The notes: generated by a model not told the origin, from the sequence alone. A stretch of DNA of 64,000 nt from an uncultured Prochlorococcus sp. (GCA_902590355.1 CACIWI010000002.1:25695-89694), one strand, 5' to 3'; counted from the stretch's first letter, positions 1 to 10,408 are shown. Numbers and translations: made by a program.

Positions 1-1187
1 GCTTTAATTTTATTGGTAATTGCTTCTGCCTCGGAAATTTCATCATCACAGCTGAGTAACGTTAAAAGTTCCCCTTTTTCTTTAGTAGCCTTTAAAACTT
101 TGTCAATTCTTTCAGAGTTGTTTTCAATGAGTGCGTTTGCAGCATCAAGGATATTGGAAGATGACCTATAATTTTCTTCTAATTTAATTAAAGATGATTT
201 TTTATCATCTTTGATTGAAGTTTTAAAATCTTCTTGAAAACCAATTAAAATTCTAAAGTCAGCTGCTCTGAAACTATAAATACTTTGATCAGCATCCCCA
301 ACAACAAAGATTGATCGATCTTCCCAACTGAAGAATTTTTTGGGTTCAGTATTTCCAGCGGTAATTAATTTTATAAGTTCATATTGTGTTTTATTTGTAT
401 CTTGATATTCGTCAACTAAAATATGTTTAAATCTTTTGTGCCAGTAATCTCTGACTATATCATTTTGCCTCAATAAGAAAACAGGCAAAAGTAGAAGATC
501 ATCAAAGTCTAAAGAATTATTTTTTGAAAGCGAAATTCTATATTTCTTATAGGCTTCTGCAACTGTTTTATCAAAATTATTATCTGCTTTTTCTAAAAGA
601 TCATTAGAAGTTAAGCATTGATTTTTAGCATTACTTATTAATCTTTTAATCTTTTTGGGATCATATCTTTTTGGGTCAAGATTCATATCTTGACTAATAA
701 TTTCTTTTACTAATGTTTGAGAATCTGTTTCATCGTAAATTGAAAATTGCCTTGTCCATTTTAGGCCTTCTGGATCAGTATATTTTTCAATATCGTATCT
801 CAGAAGTCTTGAAAATAAAGAATGGAAAGTACCGATCCAAAGGTTCTGAAGCCTCTCTTGGTGAACGTTTGCTCTTAATTGATTTTGATCAATTTCTTTA
901 AGAGTTGTCCAAGGCTGACCAAATTGATTAAAAGCTAATTCTTGGGCGAGAAGAACCTCTAATCTTGCTTTCATTTCTTTGGCAGCTTTGTTAGTGAAAG
1001 TGACTGCGAGAATGTTATAGGGATCAATAGAGTTACCCTCAATAAGGTTTGCAATTCTGTGGGTAAGAGCCTTAGTTTTTCCGCTACCTGCACCAGCTAC
1101 AACTAATAGTGGTCCATAAACATGTTTTACTGCTTGAAGTTGTTGATTGTTTAGGGACTTAAAAAGGAAATTGTTGGTTTGAGGCAC
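1..1187 (-). CDS. UvrD/PcrA-type superfamily 1 DNA helicase, N-terminal part (runs off the left edge)
   Basis: ATP-dependent 3'-5' DNA helicase of the UvrD/Rep/PcrA group, acting in nucleotide excision repair and replication restart. About 395 residues are visible. The N-terminus has the Q-motif region (LNNQQLQAV) followed by Walker A GAGSGKT; then come the AVTFTNKAA motif, GTFHS, the Walker B DEYQDTN and the motif III stretch GDADQSIYSFRAAD, in family order. The C-terminal half lies beyond position 1. I chose GTG at 1187 because the upstream frame meets a TGA almost at once and no ATG precedes the helicase motifs. Which of uvrD, pcrA or rep it is cannot be told from the N-terminal half. Confidence 0.93.
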   Translation of the reverse strand, partial: MPQTNNFLFKSLNNQQLQAVKHVYGPLLVVAGAGSGKTKALTHRIANLIEGNSIDPYNILAVTFTNKAAKEMKARLEVLLAQELAFNQFGQPWTTLKEIDQNQLRANVHQERLQNLWIGTFHSLFSRLLRYDIEKYTDPEGLKWTRQFSIYDETDSQTLVKEIISQDMNLDPKRYDPKKIKRLISNAKNQCLTSNDLLEKADNNFDKTVAEAYKKYRISLSKNNSLDFDDLLLLPVFLLRQNDIVRDYWHKRFKHILVDEYQDTNKTQYELIKLITAGNTEPKKFFSWEDRSIFVVGDADQSIYSFRAADFRILIGFQEDFKTSIKDDKKSSLIKLEENYRSSSNILDAANALIENNSERIDKVLKATKEKGELLTLLSCDDEISEAEAITNKIK

Positions 1188-1209
1188 TTTTGGAAGGGTT
1201 TTTCAAAAA

Positions 1210-1416
1210 TCAGACTTTACTATTAGAGTCAGATTCCGTTTCTAGATCTTCTAACGTTTTTTTTAAATTGATAAGTTCATTATTATTATTAATTATTTCT
1301 TCAAATTTATTTTGAGGCATCTTTAATTTCATACTTCTGTCTAGAATTTCTTTTTCCAATCTCTTTTTATATGAGGAAATAAGTTTTTTTGATAATTTTA
1401 AATCCTGTTGATCCAA
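1210..1416 (-). CDS. Small hypothetical protein, 68 aa, highly charged
   Basis: I do not recognise a family. The product is rich in Lys, Glu and Asn and is predicted largely helical, with possible coiled coil across residues 10-60; no membrane segment or signal peptide. It lies 23 nt upstream of the helicase on the same strand, so it could share its transcript. The low-complexity NNNN run is typical of AT-rich Prochlorococcus small proteins. Coding status rests on the start codon, the length and the tight spacing only. Confidence 0.5.
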   Translation of the reverse strand: MDQQDLKLSKKLISSYKKRLEKEILDRSMKLKMPQNKFEEIINNNNELINLKKTLEDLETESDSNSKV

Positions 1417-1593
1417 AACTTTATTGAAAATATAATTTTATATTAGCGGAAAAAATTTTTTTATTTGAATTATTTCAACTATCACTTTGGAATGAAGTTA
1501 TTAATTAAGAAGCGTTGCGTTAAGTTTGAAATTGTATTGTTTTTACTAGCTTTATATTATTCTTAAGATCAATCTTTAATTTTATCCACAGGA

Positions 1594-2106
1594 ATGTCAG
1601 TTTCAAAGAATAATCAACTATTGTCAGCCCATAAGAAATTAAATGATTTAAGCCACATAAAAGAATTTATTAATACTGCAAACTCAAGATTAGATGCAAT
1701 AACCTCAATAACCAATAATTCACATGCAATCGCAGCAGACGCTGTAACAGCTATGATTTGCGAAAATCAAGATTCACTTAATTCAAAAATATCTTTAAAT
1801 ACAACTAACAAGATGTCCGTTTGTTTAAGAGATGGAGAAATAATCCTAAGGGTTGTTGCTTATCTTTTAATTACTAATGACGAATCAGTTTTAGAAAAAA
1901 GTTGTTTGAAGGATCTTAAAAATACTTATCTTGCTCTTGGCGTACCTTTAAGAAATGCAAGAAGGGTTTTTGAATTAATGAGAGATGCAACTATCTCTGA
2001 TTTGAATTCAACAGTTAATAATATGCGTGGAAACAAAGGCTTTCTTCCTAAATTAATATCTGAAACAGAGTTTCAATTTGAAAGGATAATTAATCTATTA
2101 AACTAG
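1594..2106 (+). CDS. cpeB: Phycoerythrin beta subunit, degenerate high-light Prochlorococcus type
   Basis: Phycobiliprotein of 170 residues, close to the usual beta-subunit length (about 177-184). The chromophore-attachment motif CLRD is present at C77, followed by [10 protein letters not shown], which matches the helix after the beta-82 cysteine in phycoerythrins; the C-terminal GVP region is also there. High-light Prochlorococcus keep cpeB without a cpeA or phycobilisomes, and no alpha subunit is seen next to it here. Its role is thought to be photosensory or vestigial rather than light harvesting. It converges with cpeS, and the two 3' ends overlap by 17 nt. Confidence 0.9.
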   Translation: MSVSKNNQLLSAHKKLNDLSHIKEFINTANSRLDAITSITNNSHAIAADAVTAMICENQDSLNSKISLNTTNKMSVCLRDGEIILRVVAYLLITNDESVLEKSCLKDLKNTYLALGVPLRNARRVFELMRDATISDLNSTVNNMRGNKGFLPKLISETEFQFERIINLLN

Positions 2107-2641
2107 CTAAATTCCTTATCTCTGAAGTATGGGAGGTTTGTATAACTGAGTTATTTTCCAGATTTCTAATAGTAGAAAATCTAGATCTTACATGAGTGGA
2201 TAAAAAGGAAATTCTTTCTTCGGAAACTGTTGATTTATAAATAGTTTTAATGTGTAAATTATTTTGTTCATCAACAAAATAATTGGATGATGCAATAAAG
2301 GATTCTGTATAACCTTTATTTCTTAAAACAATTCCTGAATTTTCATCTTTGGGTAAAAAAATCAGAATAGTTTCATCTCCCTCACTGATGTCATCATTGC
2401 CCCAATCACTAATTGCTTGCCAGTTTATAGAAATGGCTATGCTCTCGAGGTTTAAACTAAATTTATAATTTTTAAAAATTTCAACGACTTTTTTATTTTT
2501 ATTGTTGATAGGTTTTATATATATTTTACTATTTGAGTTTTCAAATTCCTGAAAAGCTAAAGTGTGAGTACTTCTAATAGATTTCCACTCTCCTATACTT
2601 CTATCAATGAATTGATTAATTATTGTTAGATTCTTCGTCAA
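2090..2641 (-). CDS. cpeS: CpeS-type phycobilin lyase
   Basis: Chromophore lyase of the CpcS/CpeS family, which attaches phycobilin to the beta-82-equivalent cysteine; the partner is the adjacent cpeB. The N-terminal pattern RSxGEWxSxRSTH (residues 14-26) is the family signature, and the 183-residue length fits. The chosen start is TTG at 2641, which lies inside the 3' end of the upstream 59-residue ORF, giving a 26-nt overlap and probable translational coupling. Retaining both a bilin-carrying subunit and its lyase suggests the chromoprotein is still made. Confidence 0.87.
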   Translation of the reverse strand: MTKNLTIINQFIDRSIGEWKSIRSTHTLAFQEFENSNSKIYIKPINNKNKKVVEIFKNYKFSLNLESIAISINWQAISDWGNDDISEGDETILIFLPKDENSGIVLRNKGYTESFIASSNYFVDEQNNLHIKTIYKSTVSEERISFLSTHVRSRFSTIRNLENNSVIQTSHTSEIRNLASLID

Positions 2642-2795
2642 GTTTATCTTCTACGGAATGATTTTCTGCTTTTTGTATCATCCTTACCATTGAATCAACC
2701 ATTAATCTTTTTGCAGAAGTTACTTTTAATCCAGAAGGAGTTGTTGATATTTGTTCTCCAGGGCGATCATATGAAGTTGGTCTAAATGGAGTCAT
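2616..2795 (-). CDS. 59-aa small protein upstream of and overlapping cpeS
   Basis: ATG at 2795, TAA ending at 2616. The sequence starts [15 protein letters not shown] and is hydrophilic with no membrane segment. I do not recognise a family. It overlaps the cpeS start by 26 nt on the same strand, so the two are probably co-transcribed and coupled. Its steady neighbourhood with cpeB/cpeS suggests a link with the residual phycoerythrin, but nothing in the sequence proves this. Confidence 0.6.
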   Translation of the reverse strand: MTPFRPTSYDRPGEQISTTPSGLKVTSAKRLMVDSMVRMIQKAENHSVEDKLDEESNNN

Positions 2796-2911
2796 CTAAT
2801 AACTTTAAAATTAATCGATTTCTATTCTTGCATGAATCATTATTTATATAGTTATTGTTTGCGAAAATGTCATATCTTTCTTCTTTGATTACAGAATTAT
2901 CAACTGTTTTG

Positions 2912-3547
2912 TTATTTAGGCATTTTATTTTTTGCCAATCCTGAAATAGTCGCTAAAGCAAACATTCCTAATAGAGCAATCCCTAGAAATAAGCCTGCTC
3001 CCTGGCTAACTCCAGCTCCTACCGCGACAAGTATAGAGTCACTGATTAGAAGACTTATTAATAATGCAGGAGTAAATATTTTCCAGCGAGTTCCTCCAAT
3101 ACCAATCGCGTAGCTTAGAAAATCAAAAAGGCCAGTCATTAGTAGTCCTGTCATAAGAAAGAAATTTTCTTCTAGCTGGTTTTGATTAAAACTTTCAATC
3201 TTTTTCATTGCTTTCGGGCCTACTAAATTACGTACAGGAGCCCGACCATAATTTCTTGCGATAAAGAAAGCAGCTTGGCAAAAAACGATATCAGAAAAAA
3301 TTATTGTCATGTAACCTTTTTGAAATCCTAGTAATGAACCAGCTAGGAGAGAATAAGCTGAACTTGGAAGGGCAGGTAAAATAATACTTACTCCTCTAAG
3401 TAGGAATATTCCAAAAGGAGCCCAAATCCCCATATTTTGTATTTTGTTTCTTAGAGGTTCAATTCCATAATTTTGGATAAAAAAAATCAAAACAACAAAT
3501 ATTGCTATAAAAAAAACTACTGAGAGAAATTTTTGTAATTTATTCAT
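2912..3547 (-). CDS. TVP38/TMEM64 (DedA-like, SNARE-associated) family membrane protein
   Basis: Integral membrane protein of 211 residues. An N-terminal hydrophobic helix is followed by the family core: a LLRGVSIILPALPSS segment (about residues 49-63), a glycine-rich GSLLGFQKGY stretch and an IARNYGR motif. Family members are membrane-homeostasis proteins, probably lipid scramblase- or transporter-like. The length is normal. Transcribed away from the secreted protein at 3693. Confidence 0.82.
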   Translation of the reverse strand: MNKLQKFLSVVFFIAIFVVLIFFIQNYGIEPLRNKIQNMGIWAPFGIFLLRGVSIILPALPSSAYSLLAGSLLGFQKGYMTIIFSDIVFCQAAFFIARNYGRAPVRNLVGPKAMKKIESFNQNQLEENFFLMTGLLMTGLFDFLSYAIGIGGTRWKIFTPALLISLLISDSILVAVGAGVSQGAGLFLGIALLGMFALATISGLAKNKMPK

Positions 3548-3692
3548 TATTGTTCTAATTAACTTATTGGAAGTAAGTTTTAATTTAATATTTGATTGTA
3601 TCTATAATAGAAATACTAATCAATAAAAATTTTTACAAATTTTTATCCTTTATTTACTTTAGATAAAAGATTTTTGTATTGCAGAAGTATTC

Positions 3693-4112
3693 ATGGTTGA
3701 TTCTAAGAATAAAGTTAGTTCAATATTAATTAGCAATAGCATTGGTTTACTCCTTTCGATAATCGTTCCAATTTGTATTTTTATAAACCCAGTAAATGCT
3801 TTGCCTCATGAATGGGTTGGAGTCCCCAAAAGTGAATATGGAGAGCAGTTATGGGATAGGCAAAGTATAAAAAGGAATGAGGATGGATCTGTAAGAGTAT
3901 TGAGTAAATATATTCCCAAAACAAAAAGTGAAATTACTAAGGATATTCTCTATACAATGGATATAAATTGTTTTGAAAAATCATTTAGAGATGTTGATGT
4001 CTCAATAGATGAAGCAAATAGTAATTTCAATGATTTAGCTGATTGGCAAGATCCAAATGGAGATAAACTGATTTTGGGTGTTATTGGTCAAGTCTGCAGA
4101 GTCGAAAAATAA
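3693..4112 (+). CDS. Secreted or periplasmic hypothetical protein, 139 aa
   Basis: The N-terminus has a basic start, a long hydrophobic core (about residues 12-32) and an AxA-like NALP end, indicating Sec export. The mature part contains WVGVPKSEYGEQLWD and two cysteines (near residues 93 and 135) that could form a disulfide. I recognise it only as the kind of exported protein conserved in marine picocyanobacteria; no function can be assigned. It ends about 60 nt before a strong hairpin. Confidence 0.75.
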   Translation: MVDSKNKVSSILISNSIGLLLSIIVPICIFINPVNALPHEWVGVPKSEYGEQLWDRQSIKRNEDGSVRVLSKYIPKTKSEITKDILYTMDINCFEKSFRDVDVSIDEANSNFNDLADWQDPNGDKLILGVIGQVCRVEK

Positions 4113-4171
4113 AAATTATAAACTATAAAAAAATACGAAAAAATCACGAGTTCTCAATGACTTTAAAGTAT

Positions 4172-4196
4172 AAAACCCTGTCTAAGACAGGGTTTT
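4172..4196. terminator. Strong hairpin between the secreted protein and tRNA-Phe
   Basis: Perfect 11-bp stem (AAAACCCTGTC / GACAGGGTTTT) with a 3-nt TAA loop. A/T-rich arms let it act in either direction: it sits just past the 3' end of tRNA-Phe on the minus strand and downstream of the plus-strand gene ending at 4112. Confidence 0.75.
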
Positions 4197-4201
4197 AAAG
4201 G

Positions 4202-4274
4202 TGCCAGGACCCAGATTTGAACTGGGGACACGGCGATTTTCAGTCGCCTGCTCTACCAACTGAGCTATCCCGGC
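4202..4274 (-). tRNA. tRNA-Phe (GAA)
   Basis: 73-nt cloverleaf on the minus strand: acceptor GCCGGGA pairs with TCCTGGC (one G-T), D-arm GCTC/GAGC, anticodon loop CTGAAAA with anticodon GAA, T-loop TTCAAAT. CCA is not encoded in full. Confidence 0.97.
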
Positions 4275-4364
4275 TCTAACCTATATACTTTAAATTAAGA
4301 TGTGTAGTTTGTGAAACCCTTTTCATTAAAAATTTTATATCTTTATTAAATATTCAAAAAATTA

Positions 4365-5594
4365 TTATTTTGAATTTATCGCTAATAAGGCAGTACCAAA
4401 AGAAGTGCTTCTACTACATGAAACTATTGGTATATTAATAATTTTTTCTCTTATTTTTCTCCACTGAGGGTTTTTTGAACCTCCACCAATAGTAATAACT
4501 TTTTTAGGAAGTGAACCTGTTAGTTCGCCTAGTTTTTCCCATCCTTTCAATTCGATCTTGGCTAGCCCCTCGAATAATGCATGTAAATAAAGTGAGTCAC
4601 TCACTGGTCTTGGACCAAGTATAGGCTCTAATTTAGAATTATTAATAGGAAATCTCTCGCCTTTACTATTTAGAGGTAAAAGATTCAAAGAAGTGTTTTT
4701 CGATGGATTTATTTGTCGACTGAGCTCTTTTATTTCTAAATCAGAGAAGAATTGAGACAATACGCCACAGCCTGCGTTTGATGCCCCTCCACATATCCAA
4801 TGACCGCTTACTCTATGGTTTGTAATACCTTGTTTTTTTATTGGTTTATCAATAACTTTTTTAACTACAATAGTTGTTCCTAAAACTGTGAGACCATCTT
4901 CTTTACCTAAACCTGCAGCTATTACACTTGCATTAGAGTCAGTGGTGCCTGAGATTAATATTAATTTCTTATTCAAGTTAAATCTATCTGCTAAATCAAA
5001 ATTCACTTGTCCAATAATTTTCCCACTTTTTACTATTTGAGGTAAGCATTTTTGCCATGAAGTATTGAGATAACTTTTTGGCCATGATTCTTTTTCTAGA
5101 TCCCAACCAAGTTTGAGATTATTACCTTCTTCTCCGTAAGTCCAATCTTTTAAAAACCAACCAGTTATCCAATCAGATTGATGTCGCAAAAGTATATTTG
5201 TCCCATATTTATCTATCAGATTTAATGCTTTAGCAAGGCTACTGTACGGAGTTTGCAGATGATCTTCTCCAGATGCTAGGGATTTAAGAAGGATCTTATG
5301 TTCATTACATGCTTGGTAATAAGGAATTGCTTCTCCTATCGGTTCTCCTTGTAAATTGGATGGCATTAAAGTTCCTGAGGTGCCGGAGATAGCCAATTTA
5401 TTAAGGTTAATTTTTATCTCAATGGGTAAACTAACTAAAAGATTTTCACAAGAATTTATCCAAGAATTTGGATTGTTAAAGCTGAATAAATAAGGTACTG
5501 AATTTGTATATACTAATTTTTTATGAAGATTAATTATTGATATTCTTGCCCCACTGGTTCCAAAATCTAACCCTCCATAAAAATTATCAGGCAT
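4365..5594 (-). CDS. FGGY-family carbohydrate kinase (probable D-ribulose kinase type)
   Basis: ATP-dependent sugar kinase of 409 residues. The N-terminal phosphate motif GGLDFGTSGARISI (residues 8-21), the central ISGTTDSNA segment and the C-terminal ITIGGGSKNPQW motif are FGGY hallmarks. The short length and DFGTSGAR wording fit the cyanobacterial/plastid group that includes D-ribulokinase, rather than xylulose or glycerol kinases, but substrate is inferred. It starts 13 nt downstream of metK on the same strand, suggesting one transcript. Confidence 0.83.
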   Translation of the reverse strand: MPDNFYGGLDFGTSGARISIINLHKKLVYTNSVPYLFSFNNPNSWINSCENLLVSLPIEIKINLNKLAISGTSGTLMPSNLQGEPIGEAIPYYQACNEHKILLKSLASGEDHLQTPYSSLAKALNLIDKYGTNILLRHQSDWITGWFLKDWTYGEEGNNLKLGWDLEKESWPKSYLNTSWQKCLPQIVKSGKIIGQVNFDLADRFNLNKKLILISGTTDSNASVIAAGLGKEDGLTVLGTTIVVKKVIDKPIKKQGITNHRVSGHWICGGASNAGCGVLSQFFSDLEIKELSRQINPSKNTSLNLLPLNSKGERFPINNSKLEPILGPRPVSDSLYLHALFEGLAKIELKGWEKLGELTGSLPKKVITIGGGSKNPQWRKIREKIINIPIVSCSRSTSFGTALLAINSK

Positions 5595-5607
5595 AGAATA
5601 AATATTT

Positions 5608-6849
5608 TTATAAAAATACTTTGTAAGCCTCCGCTAATTGGGCTGCTTTTTCTTCTACCTTTTCCCAAGGGAGAACAAGATCTCTTCTGCCAAAATGCCC
5701 ATAGGATGCAGTCTTTCTAAAAAATTTGCCACCCATTTTTTGGGGTAGATTTTTTAGATCAAATTCTTTGATAATGGCTGCTGGTCTTAAATCAAAGTAC
5801 TTATTAATAAGCTCAGTCAAATTAGCTTGTGAAATAACGCCAGTATCAAAAGTTTCAACAAGAATGGAAATCGGTTTTGCAACTCCAATTGCATAACTTA
5901 ATTGTACTTCTGCCTTTTTTGCTAATTTTGCCTTAACTATGCTTTTAGCTACATAACGTGCTGCATAAGCAGCTGATCTATCTACTTTTGTGGGATCTTT
6001 ACCAGAAAATGCTCCTCCTCCGTGTCTTGCGTAACCCCCATAAGTATCTACTATAATTTTTCTTCCAGTAAGTCCGGCATCACCTTGAGGCCCCCCTACG
6101 ACGAATTTGCCCGTGGGATTTACTAGAAATCTTGTTGTATGAATGTTTGGTTTGATTTCTAAATCTTCAGTGGCAGGAATTACAACATGCTTCCATAAAT
6201 CTTCTTTTATTCTTTGACGAATTTCTTCTTCATTTGTTATGCCATCTATCTCAGGATTATGTTGAGTTGAAATTAAAATGGTATTAATCGAGACTGGTAC
6301 TCCATTTTTATAATCAATACTTACTTGAGTTTTACCATCAGGGAGTAGATAATTAAGCACGTTTTCGTGCCTTACCTTAGAAAGTTGAATGGCTAATCTA
6401 TGAGCCAAGCTAATCGGTAACGGCATTAATTCAGGCGTCTCATCGCATGCATAGCCGAACATTATGCCTTGGTCACCAGCGCCGGTATTGTCTTCCAAAT
6501 CTTCGTTAACATCATCTGCGTCATTTACTCCTTGTGAAATGTCTGGTGATTGCTCATCAAGTGCTACTAAAACAGCACAACTATTTGAATCAAAACCACC
6601 TGCTTTATAGCCTTCATATCCAATTTCTTTAATTACATTTCTAACAAGTTTTACGTAATCGACTTTTGCTTTTGAAGTTATTTCTCCAGTAAGTAAACAA
6701 AGACCAGTATTAACAACAGTTTCGCATGCAACTCTGCTTTCTGGATCTTCAGTCAGTAAAGCATCTAAAACAGCGTCGCTAATTTGATCACATATTTTGT
6801 CAGGATGACCTTCAGTTACAGATTCAGAAGTGAAAATGAAATCACTCAT
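5608..6849 (-). CDS. metK: S-adenosylmethionine synthase
   Basis: Makes S-adenosylmethionine from methionine and ATP in the cytosol. 413 residues, normal for the family. GHPDK (residues 14-18), the hexapeptide GAGDQG (123-128) and the phosphate-binding [19 protein letters not shown] region are intact. Followed on the same strand by the FGGY kinase. The ATG at 6849 gives the conserved [15 protein letters not shown] start. Confidence 0.98.
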   Translation of the reverse strand: MSDFIFTSESVTEGHPDKICDQISDAVLDALLTEDPESRVACETVVNTGLCLLTGEITSKAKVDYVKLVRNVIKEIGYEGYKAGGFDSNSCAVLVALDEQSPDISQGVNDADDVNEDLEDNTGAGDQGIMFGYACDETPELMPLPISLAHRLAIQLSKVRHENVLNYLLPDGKTQVSIDYKNGVPVSINTILISTQHNPEIDGITNEEEIRQRIKEDLWKHVVIPATEDLEIKPNIHTTRFLVNPTGKFVVGGPQGDAGLTGRKIIVDTYGGYARHGGGAFSGKDPTKVDRSAAYAARYVAKSIVKAKLAKKAEVQLSYAIGVAKPISILVETFDTGVISQANLTELINKYFDLRPAAIIKEFDLKNLPQKMGGKFFRKTASYGHFGRRDLVLPWEKVEEKAAQLAEAYKVFL

Positions 6850-6985
6850 TTATAAATAATATTGAAATTAGACAATATCCTAAATTAGACTATCGTTACA
6901 AATCAATTATTGTAAATTAAATAATACTTGCACAAGGATAAATAGGATTGAGCTTTGATATTAATAAAAAAATGAAGAGGTTACT

Positions 6986-8077
6986 TTATACTGTTTCAGA
7001 AGACGCTGTGGGAATTTCTTCGTTATCATCAGTTTGTTCAAATAGCATTTGTTTGTATTTTGCAGCCATTTCTTCTGCTTTACTAAAAACTTTTTGAGGG
7101 TCAGTTAGCATGTCACCTGGTTCAGGTTCAAGTGCTTTTGTAGATAATGAAATTCGTCCTCTTTCCGAATCAAGGTCAATTATCATAACTTTCATTTGGT
7201 CACTCACATTTAAAACATTATGAGGAGTCTCAATATGTTCATGACTAATCTCAGAAATGTGCAATAGTCCACTAACTCCACCAATATCAATAAAGGCTCC
7301 ATAAGGTTTAATACCTTTTACAGAACCAACAACGACTTCGCCTACCTCAAGTCGGTTCATTTTTTTCTCAACCAAAGCTCTTCTATGACTTAGTACTAAT
7401 CTATTTCTCTCTTCATCAACTTCAAGGAATTTTAAAGGTAAATATTCACCTTCCAAGTCATCTTTGATTTTTCGAGCACTTATATGAGAACCTGGGATAA
7501 AACCTCTCAAGCCCTCTACCCTGACGAGAGCACCTCCTCTATTTGTTGCAAAAACTTCAGAATATATAGTGGCATCTTCTTTTTGAAGTTGTCTAACCCT
7601 TTCCCATGCTCTTTGATATTCAATTCTTCGAATGGAGAGGGCTAATTGGCCATCTTCATTTTCTTCGCTCATTATGAAAAATTCTCTACTTTCTGAAGGT
7701 TGTAAAACATCATTAAGTCCTTCAACTCTATTTATTGAAACCTCTTGAACAGGCATAAAAGCAGCTGTTTTTGCCCCTATATCTATCATGGCCCCTTTTG
7801 GCTCTAGAGCAAAAACGGTGCCTTTAACTAAATCGCCAGGCTTAAAGTTATAGTCATACTTACCCAAAAGTGATGCAAATTCTTCTTGTGTGAATCCTGC
7901 GTTGTCAAAATCAGTATTTGTTCTGCTAGAGGAAGAGTCTGCTGAAGGTATATCGCTCTTCTCGAATGATAAATCTTCCTCATTTTGAGAGGTTGAATCA
8001 TTATCTAACTCAGACGAATTTTTAATTTCTTGATCCTCAGAAAGTTCTTTAATGGTTTGGGAAGAATTTTCGTTCAT
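6986..8077 (-). CDS. rpsA: 30S ribosomal protein S1 (cyanobacterial three-S1-domain form)
   Basis: RNA-binding ribosomal protein that helps mRNA loading. 363 residues with an acidic Ser-rich N-terminal tail (about 1-70), then three S1 repeats; the third carries VGSVKGIKPYGAFIDIGG and SGLLHISEIS, the classic S1 motif. Cyanobacterial S1 proteins are this short, unlike the six-domain E. coli protein. Acidic C-terminal tail. The order metK - rpsA - nrdR - psbT - psbB is typical of Prochlorococcus. Confidence 0.95.
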   Translation of the reverse strand: MNENSSQTIKELSEDQEIKNSSELDNDSTSQNEEDLSFEKSDIPSADSSSSRTNTDFDNAGFTQEEFASLLGKYDYNFKPGDLVKGTVFALEPKGAMIDIGAKTAAFMPVQEVSINRVEGLNDVLQPSESREFFIMSEENEDGQLALSIRRIEYQRAWERVRQLQKEDATIYSEVFATNRGGALVRVEGLRGFIPGSHISARKIKDDLEGEYLPLKFLEVDEERNRLVLSHRRALVEKKMNRLEVGEVVVGSVKGIKPYGAFIDIGGVSGLLHISEISHEHIETPHNVLNVSDQMKVMIIDLDSERGRISLSTKALEPEPGDMLTDPQKVFSKAEEMAAKYKQMLFEQTDDNEEIPTASSETV

Positions 8078-8186
8078 TTGTTGAATCGCAGACTACCTAA
8101 GGTAGTTAGAAAGGGATGCTACTAGCCTGCAAACCAATAGCAATAAACATTTGTGATATTTATTCTACACTTTAAGATGCTTAATT

Positions 8187-8666
8187 TTATGAAATTGATG
8201 CTAATTGGTTTTTTGAACTTCCCTTTAGAGATTCAAGAGTTGAAATAAAATCTTTTACCCCATTAAATTTTCTGTAAACTGAGGCGTATCTTATATAGGC
8301 GACTTCGTTTTCTTTTCGAAGATTTTTAAGTATTAATTCTCCGATTTGTGAAGATTTAATATCTTTATTAGAGTCTTGAACGATTTGTGATTCAATTCCA
8401 TCTACGAAATTAATAATTGCTTCACTACTGAAGTTAGTCTTTTCGCATGCCCTTGATATGCCAGTAAATAATTTTTGTTTATCAAATAATTCTCTGCCAC
8501 CGTCTTTCTTTATAACTGAAACTGGCATTGTTTCGACTCTTTCATAAGTTGTAAATCTAAAGCTGCAATTTAAGCACTCTCTTCTTCGTCGAACACTTTT
8601 ACCACTATCAGCAGATCTTGACTCCAAAACTCTGCTATCTGTGTTTTGACAGGTTGGACACTGCAT
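8187..8666 (-). CDS. nrdR: Transcriptional repressor NrdR
   Basis: Zinc-ribbon/ATP-cone repressor of ribonucleotide reductase genes. 159 residues: four zinc cysteines at C3, C6, C31 and C34 with a basic RRRR before the second pair, then an ATP-cone domain starting [16 protein letters not shown]. Length and order match the family. It lies between the S1 gene and psbT, all on the minus strand, with a terminator (8733-8750) separating it from psbT. Confidence 0.97.
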   Translation of the reverse strand: MQCPTCQNTDSRVLESRSADSGKSVRRRRECLNCSFRFTTYERVETMPVSVIKKDGGRELFDKQKLFTGISRACEKTNFSSEAIINFVDGIESQIVQDSNKDIKSSQIGELILKNLRKENEVAYIRYASVYRKFNGVKDFISTLESLKGSSKNQLASIS

Positions 8667-8732
8667 GTGGTGAAATAATGCACTTCAACCCTAATAGTAG
8701 GGTAATATTCTAATTATGAAAAGTAAAAAAAA

Positions 8733-8750
8733 ACCTCTTGTTAAAGAGGT
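8733..8750 (-). terminator. Rho-independent terminator after psbB-psbT
   Basis: 7-bp stem ACCTCTT/AAGAGGT with a 4-nt loop, followed on the minus strand by a run of T. It lies 13 nt past the psbT stop codon. Confidence 0.85.
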
Positions 8751-8762
8751 CTTTTTCATGGT

Positions 8763-8861
8763 TCATTTTCTATCGAATTTAGGTGGGTCTCTAAAGGCGA
8801 CAGCAAAGAATAGGGTTACAACTGCGAGAGTTAGAATAAGAACGTAAGCGAAAGCTTCCAT
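8763..8861 (-). CDS. psbT: Photosystem II protein T
   Basis: 32-residue single-pass PSII subunit at the monomer-monomer interface. The protein begins [19 protein letters not shown] and ends RDPPKFDRK, the conserved PsbT ends. It lies 23 nt downstream of psbB on the same strand, the usual psbB-psbT pair. Confidence 0.97.
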   Translation of the reverse strand: MEAFAYVLILTLAVVTLFFAVAFRDPPKFDRK

Positions 8862-8884
8862 AAGATTAAGTAATAAAGTTTAGT

Positions 8885-10408
8885 TTAAACCCTTCCAGGG
8901 ATTCTTCTTGTGGTTTCATCACCAAGCTTCTTGAATAAACCAAATTCAACTTGGTCGCCAATCTCAGCATCAATACCAGCAAAGGAATTTCTGTAAAGAG
9001 TTCTTGAAGCGTGCCACCAGTGCCCAAATAAGAATAGCAATCCGAAACATAAATGTGCATATGTAAACCATGCTCTTGGAGAACTTCGGAATACACCGTC
9101 AGATTTATATGTCTCTCTGTCAAACTTGAATGCTTCTCCAAGTTGAGCCTTTCTTGCTAATCTTTTCACCACTGCAGGATCTGTAAATGTTTGACCATCT
9201 AGGTCCCCTCCATAGATAGTTGCAGTAATGCCAGTTTGCTCAAATGAGTACTTTGCTTCAGCTCTTCTAAATGGGATATCTGCCCTTACATTGCCTTCTT
9301 TGTCTTCAAGAATAACAGGGAAGTTTTCAAAGAAATTAGGAATTCTTCTAACTTCTAATTCGTTACCTTCCTTATCTTGGAAAGCAATGTGACCTTGCCA
9401 ACCAGTTGGTAAACCATCACCATTAACAAGAGCTCCAACTCTGAATAGTCCACCTTTAGCTGGACTATTACCTACATAATCATAGAAGGCTAATTTTTCT
9501 GGAATCGATGCATATGCCTCTGATTTAGTCGCACCATCATCAATAGCAGCTTGTACTCTTCTATTAATTTCAGTTTTGAAATAACCTGAATCCCATTGAT
9601 ATCTAGTAGGACCAAAAAGCTCTATTGGGGTGGTTGCTGAACCGTACCACATTGTTCCGGAAACAACGAAAGAAACAAATAGTACAGCAGCTAAAGCACT
9701 AGCAAGAACTCCTTCAAGACTTCCAAGTTTTAATGCTCTGTAGAGTCTTTCTCCAGGCCTGTTGGTAATGTGGAAAATACCTCCAATAATACCCATAAGT
9801 CCTGCTGCGATGTGATTAGCTACAATACCTCCTGGATTAAAAGGGTTAAATCCTTCAACCCCCCAGGAAGGTGCTACAGGTTCTACATGCCCACTTAAAC
9901 CATAGGGATCAGAAACCCAAATCCCCACGTTTGCGCAATGAAAAGCTCCAAAACCAAAACATGTAAGTCCTGCTAGAAGAAGGTGGATTCCGAAAATTCT
10001 TGGTAAATCAAGAGCAGGCTCACCAGTTCTTGAATCTTCCCATAAATCTAGGTCCCAATATGTCCAGTGCCAAATAGATGCCAACATCAATAGACCACTA
10101 AATACTATGTGTGCTGCCGCAACCCCTTCGAAACTCCAGAATCCAGGATCAACTCCAGTAGCACCCGTAATATCCCATCCATTCCAACTACTTGTGATAC
10201 CTAGTCTTGCCATGAAAGGCATAACGTACATCCCCTGTCTCCACATTGGATTGAGAACAGCATCAGAAGGATCAAAAATGGCTAATTCATAAAGAGCCAT
10301 AGAACCGGCCCAGCCGGCTAATAATGCAGTATGCATAAGATGCACAGCAAGTAGTCGACCTGGGTCATTAATAACTACTGTGTGAACTCGATACCAAGGC
10401 AATCCCAT
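8885..10408 (-). CDS. psbB: Photosystem II CP47 chlorophyll-binding core antenna
   Basis: 507-residue inner antenna with six membrane helices and a large lumenal loop. It begins [19 protein letters not shown], contains the family's [12 protein letters not shown] and [20 protein letters not shown] segments, and ends RTYPGRV-like (RRIPGRV). Length is normal. Divergently transcribed from the ferredoxin gene, with 220 nt of promoter region between. Confidence 0.99.
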   Translation of the reverse strand: MGLPWYRVHTVVINDPGRLLAVHLMHTALLAGWAGSMALYELAIFDPSDAVLNPMWRQGMYVMPFMARLGITSSWNGWDITGATGVDPGFWSFEGVAAAHIVFSGLLMLASIWHWTYWDLDLWEDSRTGEPALDLPRIFGIHLLLAGLTCFGFGAFHCANVGIWVSDPYGLSGHVEPVAPSWGVEGFNPFNPGGIVANHIAAGLMGIIGGIFHITNRPGERLYRALKLGSLEGVLASALAAVLFVSFVVSGTMWYGSATTPIELFGPTRYQWDSGYFKTEINRRVQAAIDDGATKSEAYASIPEKLAFYDYVGNSPAKGGLFRVGALVNGDGLPTGWQGHIAFQDKEGNELEVRRIPNFFENFPVILEDKEGNVRADIPFRRAEAKYSFEQTGITATIYGGDLDGQTFTDPAVVKRLARKAQLGEAFKFDRETYKSDGVFRSSPRAWFTYAHLCFGLLFLFGHWWHASRTLYRNSFAGIDAEIGDQVEFGLFKKLGDETTRRIPGRV

